DNA from: Segatella paludivivens DSM 17968 = JCM 13650
GTDB lineage: Bacteria; Bacteroidota; Bacteroidia; Bacteroidales; Bacteroidaceae
Assembly: GCF_000373185.1 (NCBI RefSeq)
Contig: NZ_KB890627.1
Location: 124,001-188,000, forward strand
Length of the DNA: 64,000 nt
Direction: 5' to 3'
The translations under genes and the position numbers were made by a program. Below are positions 17,997 through 27,400 of the stretch, piece after piece. The first letter of the stretch is position 1; each line of letters starts with the position of its first letter. The notes below the pieces were generated by a model. That model did no database searches. It was not told where the DNA came from and was given only the letters and a program-made list of their open reading frames with translations.

Positions 17997-18938
17997 ATGA
18001 GTAGTTTTAAGGAATTGTTACAGGCATCTTTTAAGTCAAATGATACAGAAGAGTGGTTGGATGTGCATTTTACACGTCCAATAGGATTGGTATTTGCATT
18101 GTTTTGGAATAAGCTCAACGTGCATCCAAATACGATCACTATATTATCTATATTCTTAGGCGTTGCTGCTGGATACATGTTCTATTATCCTGATACTCAA
18201 CATAATATAATGGGAGTTGTGCTTCTTATGTTTGCCAATTTCTGTGATTCTACAGACGGACAGATGGCAAGACTTACAGGTAAGAAGACATTGATAGGAA
18301 GAATGCTGGATGGATTTTCTGGCGACGTATGGTTTGCCTGCATATATTTGGCTATAGCATTAAGATTGATGAATGATAACATTCCAAACACGGATATGAA
18401 ATGGGGTTTATGGATTTGGGCAGTGATAGTTGTTGCAGGCATTCTGTGCCATTCTCCACAAAGTTCTTTATCAGATTATTACCGTCAGATACATTTGTTC
18501 TTCTTGAAAGGAAAAAGTGGAAGCGAACTGGATAGTTATGAAGGACAGAAAAAGGTGTTGGCGGAATTGCCTGCAAAAGGATCATTTTGGGCACGCATCT
18601 TTTATTCAAATTATGCAAAGTATTGTCATAGTCAGGAAAAGCGTACACCTGAATTCCAAAAGTTCTTTAAACAATGGAATGAAATGGCAGACAAAGAGGA
18701 ATATAAAGAAAAGAGAGAACAAGTTAAGAATGAGTTCCTTGCTGGTTCACGTCCTCTAATGCCATACACAAATTTACTGACATTCAATCTCAGAGCTATT
18801 GTATGCTATGTTTCATGTCTTATAAATCATCCTTGGATTTATCCGATGTTTGAGATTGTTGTAATGAGTTTTATGTATATTTACATGCACAGTAAGCACG
18901 AAAAAATGTGCGCATCACTTACCGAAAAATTGAAATAA
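17997..18938 (+). CDS. CDP-alcohol phosphatidyltransferase family membrane protein
   Basis: A 313-residue membrane protein of the CDP-alcohol phosphotransferase family. The motif D84-S-T-D87-G88-Q-M-A91-R92 is intact, and G101-R-M-L-D105 follows. The last aspartate is shifted: where D105-x3-D is expected, position 109 is glycine and the aspartate is at 110 (DGFSGD). Hydrophobic helices lie near residues 28-64, 70-83, 110-125 and 138-155, and again near the C-terminus. A charged loop (about 165-250) is longer than in PssA or PgsA. It probably transfers a phospho-alcohol between a CDP-linked donor and a lipid or polyol acceptor. Context suggests an unusual head group. Confidence 0.83.
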   Translation: MSSFKELLQASFKSNDTEEWLDVHFTRPIGLVFALFWNKLNVHPNTITILSIFLGVAAGYMFYYPDTQHNIMGVVLLMFANFCDSTDGQMARLTGKKTLIGRMLDGFSGDVWFACIYLAIALRLMNDNIPNTDMKWGLWIWAVIVVAGILCHSPQSSLSDYYRQIHLFFLKGKSGSELDSYEGQKKVLAELPAKGSFWARIFYSNYAKYCHSQEKRTPEFQKFFKQWNEMADKEEYKEKREQVKNEFLAGSRPLMPYTNLLTFNLRAIVCYVSCLINHPWIYPMFEIVVMSFMYIYMHSKHEKMCASLTEKLK

Positions 18939-18940
18939 AC

Positions 18941-19642
18941 ATGATAAAAGGATACATATTTGACTACGGAGGTACTCTAGATACAGAGGGACACCATTGG
19001 GGAAAGGTGTTGTGGCACTCATACCAAAGGCAGCACGTACCTGTTACAGAGGAACAGTTTCGTGAAGCTTACGTGTATGGTGAACGCACTTTGGGTAATG
19101 TGCCTATAATAAAGCCAGACTATACTTTTTACAAGACATTGGACACAAAGCTTAGGCTGGAGATGGAATATATCTGCAGTGCTGGCTTTTGGGATGCAGA
19201 CGAAGACGAGTTAAATCGTATGCACAAGGCTGTACTTGATGATGTATATTCAGATGTGAAGAAGGTTACCGATCACAGCCGTGATGTGCTTGAAAAACTT
19301 AATGCCAATTATCCAATGGTACTTGTAAGTAATTTCTACGGAAATGTTGGTGTGGTACTTAAAGAGTTTAAGTTAGATCATCTGTTTCTTGCCATCGTAG
19401 AAAGTGCTGTTGTGGGAATTCGCAAGCCAGATCCACGTATCTATAAATTGGGTGTTGAAAAACTTGGTATGCAACCTGAAGAAGTAGCTGTAGTAGGTGA
19501 CAGTTTTTATAAAGATATTCAACCAGCCAACAAGATAGGATGTAAAACTATTTGGTTTAAGGGTGAAGGATGGACAGATAAAGTATATGATGAAACATTG
19601 CCAGATAGGATAATAACAGATATTGCCCAAATATTACAATAG
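18941..19642 (+). CDS. HAD-superfamily hydrolase-like protein
   Basis: A 233-residue haloacid-dehalogenase-fold protein with a helical cap. Motif I is FDYGGTLD: the nucleophile D8 is present but the usual second aspartate (D+2) is glycine (G10). Motif II is VLVSNF, motif III has the lysine in GIRKPD, and motif IV is VVGDSFYKD. The missing acid/base raises the question of whether it is a working phosphatase or has another role. I start it at the ATG at 18941, 2 bp after the previous stop; a longer GTG frame would overlap that gene by 31 bp. In this operon a head-group phosphatase would make sense, but that is inference. Confidence 0.83.
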   Translation: MIKGYIFDYGGTLDTEGHHWGKVLWHSYQRQHVPVTEEQFREAYVYGERTLGNVPIIKPDYTFYKTLDTKLRLEMEYICSAGFWDADEDELNRMHKAVLDDVYSDVKKVTDHSRDVLEKLNANYPMVLVSNFYGNVGVVLKEFKLDHLFLAIVESAVVGIRKPDPRIYKLGVEKLGMQPEEVAVVGDSFYKDIQPANKIGCKTIWFKGEGWTDKVYDETLPDRIITDIAQILQ

Positions 19643-19656
19643 GAAATATATTAAGT

Positions 19657-22272
19657 ATGAAAGGACTATACAGGACATATGCAACTATTCTGCTTTTGCT
19701 TATAACATCATTTGCAAAAGCGCAGATTGTAGGCTTTGTCACCGATGCATTAACCGGTGATACTATATCGTATCCAAGTGCTTCGTATAAAGGACAACAT
19801 ATTGCAGTCAGCGGTGATGTATTCGGAAAGTTTGTTATCGAATACCACAATGGCTGGCCACTAACTATAAGCGCTGTGGGATATCAGTCAAAAATTTATA
19901 ACCTGAAAGCTGATCAGCATGATGTGCTGCATGTAAAGTTGAAACCTGACACAAAAACATTAAAGGAAGTCGTAGTTAAAACAAAGAAAAGACGATACAC
20001 CAGAAAGGATAACCCTGCTGTAGAGTTGATGAAACGTGTGATAGCTGCAAAGCATAAAAGCGACTTGAGTAATCATGATTATTATCAGTATAATAAATAT
20101 CAGAAGATAACTTTGGCGGTAAACGATATCCAAAAAGCTGATATTGACAGTGGATTCTTTGCAAAGAAGCAATGGCTTGTAGACCAGATCGAGACAAGTC
20201 CGTATAATCATAAGCTGATATTGCCTTTGTCTGTTGATGAGACCGTTACACAACATATTTACAGAAAGGATCCGAAGAATGAGAAAGATATTATTATTGG
20301 TCAGCAAAGTAACGGAATAAACCAGTTGTTTGAGACAGGTGACATCCTAAATACAACATTGAAAGACGTGTTCACTGATGTCAACTTGTATGATGACCAA
20401 ATACGTCTGCTTCAATATCCGTTTACAAGTCCTATTGGTAAAAATGCCATAGAATTCTATAGATATTATATTGAAGACACTGTATATGTGGATCACGACT
20501 TATGTTATCATCTGCAATTCATACCAAACAACCAGCAGGATTTCGGATTTCGTGGTGAACTGTATGTATTGGCTGATTCGTCATTACATGTGAAAAGATG
20601 CGAACTAACCATACCAAAGCGCAGCGATGTGAATTTTGTGGAAAATCTTAATGTGACACAGGAATACACAAAACTGCCAAACGGGGAATGGGCTTTGAGT
20701 GTTGATGACATGATTGTTGAAATGAAGGTCGCAAGCTTTTTGTCTAAAATGTTAGTAACACGAACGACACGACTCAGTGACTATGCATTTGATCCTTTGC
20801 CGAAACAGTTGTTTAAGGGTAAAGCTGCAATTAAGCGTGAGTCAAACGCAATGATGCGTGATGAGACTTTCTGGAATCAATATCGTACAGTTGGGCTTAC
20901 GAAAGGTGAGAGTAGCATGGATGCTTTCATACACCGTATAGAGCAGCAGAAAGGATTTAAGTATATCATATTCGGTATTAAGGCATTGGCTGAGAACTTT
21001 GTAGAAACTGGTGATCTCAATCATCCTAGCAAAGTAGATATTGGTCCAGTAAACACAATGATTACATCAAATTTCATTGACGGACTGCGTACACGTTTAA
21101 GTGCACAGACAACAGCTAATCTGAATAAGAATCTATTCTTCTCTGGATATTTTGCACGTGGTTGGGACAGTAAAAAGGACTATTATGAAGGAACTGTCAC
21201 ATATTCTTTCAACAAGAAGGATTATTTGCCGAGAGAATTTCCAAAGAGAACTATAACTCTGTCTTCAACGTATGATATAATGGCACCGTCAGACAAGTTT
21301 GTTCAAACAGATAAGGATAATGTGTTTACTGCATTCAAATGGGCTACGGTAGATAAAATGATGTTCTACAATACTCAGCGACTTGATTTTGAATGGGAGT
21401 CTGAATGGGGCTTTAAAACAACTTTAGGCTTGAAAACAGAAGATAATGAGGCCGCTGGTCGTCTGTTCTTTATACCGTTAAGCGGTATGAATGATGCTAA
21501 TCAGACTCTGGTAGAACATCTAAGAGATCTTGATGACAGTCAGGTGGGCAAGTATATCCATAACGGAAAAATACGAACGACTGAACTTAATTTGGGATTC
21601 CAACTTTCACCGGGACGTACATATATCAATACAAAACAACGTCGTATCCCTATAAATCTAGATGCACCTGTATTCTCTTTAAACCATACGATGGGAGTCA
21701 AGGGACTGCTTGGGGGCGACTATACTTACAACTTTACAGAAGCAGCTATCTATAAGCGCTTTTGGATGAACAGTTGGGGAAAGATTGATATGCATGTAAA
21801 AGCAGGAGCACAATGGAACAAAGTTCCTTATCCTTTGCTTATTATGCCGGCTGCCAACTTGAGTTATATTGTTGAAGATGAAACCTTCAATTTGATAAAC
21901 AATATGGAATTCCTTAATGACCGTTATGCGAGTCTTGACGTGAGTTGGGACCTTAATGGAAAGATATTCAACAGAATTCCTCTATTTAAGAAATTGAAAT
22001 GGCGCGAGTATATTGGTGTAAAGACTCTGTGGGGAAAACTTACAGATAAGAATAACCCTATGTTGCCACAGAATGCAATGGACAATACACTGATGGCTTT
22101 CCCTGAAGGATGTTATGTAATGGATCCTAATAGACCATACGTGGAACTTGTTGCCGGAATACATAATATCTTTAAGATAATGCATATAGAATATGTGCAT
22201 AGATGCAATTACACCGGACTTCCTACTGCACAGAAAGATGGAATAAGGTTTATGCTAAGAATGACATTCTAA
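19657..22272 (+). CDS. DUF5686-like outer-membrane protein with carboxypeptidase-regulatory-like domain
   Basis: An 871-residue exported protein. A signal peptide (MKGLYRTYATILLLLITSFAKAQ) is followed by a carboxypeptidase-regulatory-like beta-sandwich (about residues 24-95, IVGFVTDALTGDTI onwards to LKEVVVK). A long region follows that resembles the Bacteroidota family DUF5686. The many amphipathic strands and the C-terminal aromatic residue (RMTF) point to an outer-membrane beta-barrel. Its function is unknown. It sits 14 bp after the HAD gene and is followed by a terminator, so it appears to be the last gene of the head-group operon. A role in placing the product in the outer membrane is possible. 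Confidence 0.8.
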   Translation: MKGLYRTYATILLLLITSFAKAQIVGFVTDALTGDTISYPSASYKGQHIAVSGDVFGKFVIEYHNGWPLTISAVGYQSKIYNLKADQHDVLHVKLKPDTKTLKEVVVKTKKRRYTRKDNPAVELMKRVIAAKHKSDLSNHDYYQYNKYQKITLAVNDIQKADIDSGFFAKKQWLVDQIETSPYNHKLILPLSVDETVTQHIYRKDPKNEKDIIIGQQSNGINQLFETGDILNTTLKDVFTDVNLYDDQIRLLQYPFTSPIGKNAIEFYRYYIEDTVYVDHDLCYHLQFIPNNQQDFGFRGELYVLADSSLHVKRCELTIPKRSDVNFVENLNVTQEYTKLPNGEWALSVDDMIVEMKVASFLSKMLVTRTTRLSDYAFDPLPKQLFKGKAAIKRESNAMMRDETFWNQYRTVGLTKGESSMDAFIHRIEQQKGFKYIIFGIKALAENFVETGDLNHPSKVDIGPVNTMITSNFIDGLRTRLSAQTTANLNKNLFFSGYFARGWDSKKDYYEGTVTYSFNKKDYLPREFPKRTITLSSTYDIMAPSDKFVQTDKDNVFTAFKWATVDKMMFYNTQRLDFEWESEWGFKTTLGLKTEDNEAAGRLFFIPLSGMNDANQTLVEHLRDLDDSQVGKYIHNGKIRTTELNLGFQLSPGRTYINTKQRRIPINLDAPVFSLNHTMGVKGLLGGDYTYNFTEAAIYKRFWMNSWGKIDMHVKAGAQWNKVPYPLLIMPAANLSYIVEDETFNLINNMEFLNDRYASLDVSWDLNGKIFNRIPLFKKLKWREYIGVKTLWGKLTDKNNPMLPQNAMDNTLMAFPEGCYVMDPNRPYVELVAGIHNIFKIMHIEYVHRCNYTGLPTAQKDGIRFMLRMTF

Positions 22273-22279
22273 CAATAGG

Positions 22280-22316
22280 AAAAATGACAAATATCAATTG
22301 AATATTTGTCATTTTT
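22280..22316 (+). terminator. intrinsic terminator after the DUF5686 gene
   Basis: A 15-bp stem (22280-22294 with 22302-22316), 7-nt loop, ending in T5. It overlaps the -33 box of the next gene's promoter. Confidence 0.85.
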
Positions 22317-22337
22317 CGTTTATTTTACTTACATTTG
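22305..22337 (+). promoter_or_regulatory. promoter of the LuxR-type regulator
   Basis: TTTG (22305-22308), 21-bp spacer, TACATTTG (22330-22337). The ATG is at 22357. Confidence 0.75.
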
Positions 22338-22351
22338 CACTAAAATGTAAG
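22328..22351. promoter_or_regulatory. 9-bp dyad over the -7 box of the LuxR-type gene
   Basis: CTTACATTT, 6 nt, AAATGTAAG: a perfect inverted repeat that covers the -7 element and the probable transcription start, so it may be an operator or a 5' leader hairpin. Confidence 0.5.
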
Positions 22352-22356
22352 CAAAT

Positions 22357-22992
22357 ATGAGAATTCTGTTAGCTGACAAGCAAGATATTACACGTGCAGG
22401 ACTGATGTATATTATTGATTCCATTGATAATGTGGAATATAAATATACAGAAGATAAGGCAGAACTTTTAGTAGCGTTGAATGAAGATCAGGATTGTGTA
22501 GTGATTTTGGACTATACGATGTTTGATATCAATGATGCTGCTGAATTGGGAATTATCAATCAGCGTTTCACAAAGACACGTTGGATTATATTCAGTGAAG
22601 ATCTAAGTCTTGATTTCACAAAACTTATTATTGCGACATCAACAAAATTTAGTATATTGCTTAAGGAAAGTAGTATGCAGGAAATAAATGAAGCGATAAC
22701 ATTTGCTATTAATGGTAATCGCTTTATCTGCCAGCGAATGACCGAGATGCTGCTTGCTCCAAATAAATTGGAAGAGGAGGTAAACCTCACGAAGACTGAA
22801 ACTGAAATTCTGAAAGAGATTGCTTTGGGAATGACTACAAGAGAAATAGCCGAAAAGCGTATCTCTAGTTTTCATACAATTAATACCCATAGAAAAAATA
22901 TATTCAGAAAATTAGGGGTGAATAATGTGCATGAAGCAACAAAGTATGCATTGAGAGCTGGACTAGTAGATTCTGCCGAATACTATATATAA
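22357..22992 (+). CDS. LuxR/NarL-type response regulator-like transcription factor
   Basis: A 211-residue DNA-binding regulator. The N-terminal 120 residues look like a receiver domain with a possible phospho-acceptor (D52 in VVILDYTMFD) and the conserved lysine in LLKESS. The usual acidic pair is reduced to a single aspartate (LLADKQD), so phosphorylation is uncertain. Residues of about 143-205 form a LuxR helix-turn-helix (LTKTETEILKEIALGMTTREIAEK, then TINTHRKNIFRKLGV). It is transcribed alone from its own promoter, and no histidine kinase gene is adjacent. The dyad over its promoter suggests autoregulation. Target genes cannot be named. Confidence 0.88.
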   Translation: MRILLADKQDITRAGLMYIIDSIDNVEYKYTEDKAELLVALNEDQDCVVILDYTMFDINDAAELGIINQRFTKTRWIIFSEDLSLDFTKLIIATSTKFSILLKESSMQEINEAITFAINGNRFICQRMTEMLLAPNKLEEEVNLTKTETEILKEIALGMTTREIAEKRISSFHTINTHRKNIFRKLGVNNVHEATKYALRAGLVDSAEYYI

Positions 22993-23020
22993 TATAATTA
23001 GAATAGTATATAAATAAAAA

Positions 23021-23052
23021 GGTTTAAAATTGTCTCACGACAATTATAAACC
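23021..23052 (+). terminator. probable terminator hairpin after the LuxR-type gene
   Basis: A 14-position stem (23021-23034 with 23039-23052) with one mismatch and a 4-nt loop. No T-run follows, so termination may be weak. Confidence 0.5.
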
Positions 23053-23160
23053 GTACATTTTCTAACTAACTTATTATCAACTATTCATTACTCATTAAAA
23101 TTATGATACAAATTTAATACTTTTTTTGTCTAGTTGTTATTAATTAGCCCTAAAAAATAA

Positions 23161-23174
23161 CGTAAACGTTTGCG
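23161..23174. promoter_or_regulatory. LacI-type operator candidate
   Basis: CGTAAACGTTTGCG is a near-palindrome with the AAACGTTT core typical of LacI/PurR-family sites. It overlaps the -33 box (23169-23172) of the lacI-type gene's promoter, which fits autorepression. Confidence 0.6.
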
Positions 23175-23199
23175 CATCTGCATTAAATTTGTACTTTTG
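23169..23199 (+). promoter_or_regulatory. promoter of the LacI-type regulator
   Basis: TTTG (23169-23172), 19-bp spacer, TACTTTTG (23192-23199). Confidence 0.85.
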
Positions 23200-23244
23200 C
23201 ATTTGGCAGAAATAATAAAATAGAAATAACCTTCAAATATAATA

Positions 23245-24258
23245 ATGAAACAGCGTAGAACTTCTTTAAAGGATCTTGCGGACGAACTTGGCGTTAGTAT
23301 TGCAACGGTATCTCGTGCATTGAGGAATAGCCACGAGGTAGGAGACGATATGAAACAGAAAGTAAAGGATTTAGCTAAGAAATTAAATTATCGCCCAAAT
23401 CCTTTTGCGCAGAGTTTACGAAAAGAGGCTCCAAGAGTTATTGGGGTTATTGTGCCTAATCTGGTTACTCATTATTATGCAGCTGTGCTTGATGGAATTG
23501 AAGACTTTGCAACAAGAGCGGGATATTCTGTAATCAGTGCAAATAGTCATGAAAGTTGTGAAATGGAGAAGAGAGCAATTGATAATTTCATTTCAATGCA
23601 TGTTGAAGGTATAATTGCATGTCTAGCACAAGACACTATAGACTATACACATTTTGAACAATTGTATGAAATGGGAATACCTGTTGTATTCTTTGCACGT
23701 ACATGTCTTCCTGAAAAATTCTCTCAGGTTGTAGGCAACGGTGATGAGGCTGCTCAGATTGCAACTTGTCATCTCATAGAAACAGGCTCGAAGAGAATAG
23801 CTTTTGTTGGTGGACCTAATCATCTCGATATGGTGCGCAGACGTAAACATGGGTATCTTGAGGCGCTTCGTGAAAAAGGATTGCCGATAGAAAGAGATTT
23901 AGTGATATGTGATAAAATTGATTTTGATGTAGCTAGACAAGCTACAATAAAACTTTTGCAGAGTGAAAACCGCCCTGATGCTATACTTGCTTTTAATGAC
24001 ATTGTAACTTATGCTGCTTTTGATGCAATAAAGGAATGTGGACTTTCAATTCCAGACGATGTCGCAATTATAGGGTTTACGGATGGTGACTCGGCAGCTT
24101 TTGTTACTCCAAAACTCAGTGCTATTATGGATCAGGCTCATGTGCAAGGCAATAAAAGTTGCGAACTGCTAATGAGAAATATCAATGGTGATCAAACAAT
24201 ATATAAAGAAATTGTACCAATGATATTGAAAATACGTGAAAGTTCAGAAAAACATTGA
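23245..24258 (+). CDS. LacI-family transcriptional regulator
   Basis: A 337-residue repressor of the LacI/GalR family. The N-terminal helix-turn-helix is SLKDLADELGVSIATVSRALRNS (residues 7-29), followed by the hinge-helix region YRPNPFAQSLRKE. The periplasmic-binding-like effector domain (from RVIGVIVPNL) contains RIAFVGG, PDAILAFNDIVTYAA and VAIIGFTDGD. The effector is probably a sugar or sugar phosphate but is not identifiable. It has its own promoter with an overlapping operator-like site. The neighbouring hybrid two-component gene and glycoside hydrolases suggest it belongs to carbohydrate control, possibly as a second input to the same locus. Confidence 0.93.
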   Translation: MKQRRTSLKDLADELGVSIATVSRALRNSHEVGDDMKQKVKDLAKKLNYRPNPFAQSLRKEAPRVIGVIVPNLVTHYYAAVLDGIEDFATRAGYSVISANSHESCEMEKRAIDNFISMHVEGIIACLAQDTIDYTHFEQLYEMGIPVVFFARTCLPEKFSQVVGNGDEAAQIATCHLIETGSKRIAFVGGPNHLDMVRRRKHGYLEALREKGLPIERDLVICDKIDFDVARQATIKLLQSENRPDAILAFNDIVTYAAFDAIKECGLSIPDDVAIIGFTDGDSAAFVTPKLSAIMDQAHVQGNKSCELLMRNINGDQTIYKEIVPMILKIRESSEKH

Positions 24259-24375
24259 TTTTTGGTATTGTATTAGTTTAATGCCATGCTATTCTCTTAT
24301 GCAGAATCGATGAAAGCAAAATAAATACTTTCGTGACTTAAAAGGTAATATTGATATGAGAAAAGCTTAGTTTGA

Positions 24376-24407
24376 TTTGGAACTAAACAAAAAACTATAT
24401 ATCTTTG
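24376..24407 (+). promoter_or_regulatory. promoter of the hybrid two-component gene
   Basis: TTTG (24376-24379), 20-bp spacer, TATCTTTG (24400-24407); the ATG is 20 bp downstream. Confidence 0.8.
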
Positions 24408-24426
24408 CAAACTAAAGTATATACAC

Positions 24427-27400
24427 ATGAAACGCTTACTAACTGTTTTAGTAATACTTATATCTAGCATCTCCTGTTTTAACCTTAAAGCACAAAATAA
24501 TGTTAGTTTTCATCGTTTAGGGACTCATCAAGGCTTATCAAATAGTCAAGTCAATTGTGTTTTTAAGGATTCAAAAGGTTATATCTGGTTTGGAACCCAA
24601 TCTGGATTAGATCGTTTTGATGGTTTCAGATTCAAAAATTTCTTTTATAAATATGGGGATGATCTTTCATTGCCTAACAATGCAGTAGACCGTATTCAGG
24701 AAGATATCAAAGGAAATCTTTGGATCCATACAGCTGTAGGATTTTGTGTTTATATGAGCGATACCGAAAATTTCAATCAGAGTTCCAATCAACTTATGCA
24801 AGCTTTGGGAATGAGTGGAACTGCTGACTGGGTGGAAATTGATTCACATAAAAATATGTGGGTTGCAGTCAATGGGCGAGGAGTGTATTATAATGAGGCT
24901 GGCAAAAATAAATCTTTTTTGTTCAAACAGAATGGCAATGGATCGTCTGTTTTGCCCTCTGGAATGGTGTCGTGTATAACAGCATGTAAAGGTGGTGTTA
25001 TTATCACTTACAATAATGGTATATTGGCTAAATTGTCAGGTAAGACTCGTAAGGTTGAATGGGTGAATAGAAGCCTTTTAAATTTGCATAAAGGTGCTTT
25101 GATGGCACATAATACTTATGTTGATTTATATGGTAATATTTGGGTTTCATATTTAGGACACACTGTTGTATGGAGCTTTAAATACAAAAAGTGGTATGCT
25201 TCTGTTTCGCAGTTAATAAATGAATTTGGTATTCAGGGAGTTAATTGCAATAATATCTTAGTTAAAGATCTTGTAACAGATCATATTGGTAGGATATGGA
25301 TAGCTACAGACCATGACGGAATATTAATGCTGGATATACGTAATCATACTTGTGAGTCATATAAATATGACAAAACTAATCCTGAGAGCATTCCTGATAA
25401 TACAATACAAAATCTGTTTCTTGATAATAATGGTGCGTTATGGGTAGGCACATATAAGAATGGAGTCGCATTTTATTCAGCTGAAGATTCAAAATTTTCT
25501 ACTATATATTTAGGTGATGTCTGTACTATTGTGGAAGATAATTCTGGTAATCTTTGGTGTGGAACAAATAATGAAGGACTTGTCGTATATAATCCTTTTA
25601 CAGGTGCAACGCATCGTTATAGAAGTGGAGAAACAGGACTAGGCTCTAATGCAGTGATAAGCAGTACTATCGCTAAGGATGGCTCATTATGGTTTGGAAC
25701 ATTCAATGGAGGAATGACTCATTATAAGGATGGTCATTTCACTTCTTATCGTGCTACGGGAAATCCTAATTCTCTTGCTAATGATAATGTTTGGGCTTTG
25801 GAAACTGATACTGATGGCAATATCGTTATAGCAACCCTTGGTGGCGGTTTGCAGTTTTTGAATACTCTTTCCGGTAAGTTTACTACTTATAATAGCCATA
25901 ATTCAGGTTTGCCTTCTGATTTTATATCATCTATTTCTTTTGACGGAGAGGGTAATGTCGTAATAGGAAATGCACAAAGCTTCTCGGTGTTTAATGTAAA
26001 AAGTCGAAAGATAACTAAATACAACACGACACGTTCTGGACATGTATTTTCAACTTCATCAATCAATCAGATATTAGTTGATTCGCGTGGAATAGTTTGG
26101 AATGCGTCGGCTTCAGGTTTTTCCTCTTATGAGCCAAAGAGCGATTCTCTGAATGAAATATCCTTGTTTCCTGGTTCACAGAGTTTTGTAGCTTCTTCTG
26201 TAATAGAGGATTTAGCCAATACAATATGGGTGGCTACGGATAAGGGTGTTTCTCATATTGTATTGACAAACGAAGATGATAAATGGAATTATTTTGTCAC
26301 AAATTATAATGAAATAGATGGTTTGCAAAATAGACAATTTAATAGTCGTGCTATTTTTCTGTGTCATAATGGTAACGTTGTGGTTGGCGGGCAGGATGGT
26401 ATAAACATAATTCCACCACAAAAAACTAAAAGAAGTTCTAGGCAGTCACATGCATTGTTTGCTGGCTTTGTACTTTATGACAAACCGGTTGATGTAGGAG
26501 TGGAAAGTAACGGAAGAGTAATTTTACATAGAGCATTGCATGACGGAGGTTCCTTGGCGCTAAATCATTCTGATGATGCCTTTACAATATTACTTGCATC
26601 AGACAATGTTTCTATACCAGAAAAGAGTAAATTCCTTTATCGATTAAAGGGATTCAGTGACAAATGGATGCTTACCGCTGACGGACAACCAGCAGTGTCG
26701 TTTACCAATCTTTCTTCGGGCGATTATAAACTTGAGGTTAAAGTTGTAAACCGTGACGGAACACAAAGTGATATAGTCAGCACACTTGATATTCATGTAA
26801 ATCCTCCTTTCTATCTTTCAATCTGGGCTATCATGCTTTATGTAGCGTTAGTAGCCGTATTATTGTATTACGCTAAGATTATATTTCTTAGAAGACAAAA
26901 GGAAAAATTCATGATAGAGCAGGTAAAGAGAGATGCTAAACAAAGTAAGCACCTTGATGAGATGAAACTTAATTTCTTTACCAATGTAAGCCATGAGTTG
27001 CGTACTCCTATTACTCTCATTATTTCACCATTGAATAACATGATAAAAAATGAAACCGACGGTGATAATAAGAATATGTTGGAACTTATTCAGCGAAATG
27101 CCACAAGGCTGCTTAATATGGTAAATCAGATATTGGATTTCCGCAAGATGGATGAAAACCAGCAACAACTGAATTTACTAACAGGTGATATCGTGGAATT
27201 CGTTAAAAACATTTGTAATACTTTTAACAAACTAGTAAGTAAGGATATTACGCTTACATTCTATTCTTCTGTTGGTTATCTATTCATGTCTTTTGATGAT
27301 GACAAGATAGGAAAGATTATAAATAATCTTCTGTCTAATGCTTATAAGTTCACGCCGGCTGGAGGACGTATTGATGTTTCAATGCGTGTTATGTATAATA

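Noticed and set aside
17997..18938. Second phosphatidylserine or phosphatidylglycerophosphate synthase
   Set aside because: It is longer than both, has a large charged loop and a shifted last aspartate, and sits with nucleotidyltransferase and ATP-grasp genes rather than with psd or pgp genes.
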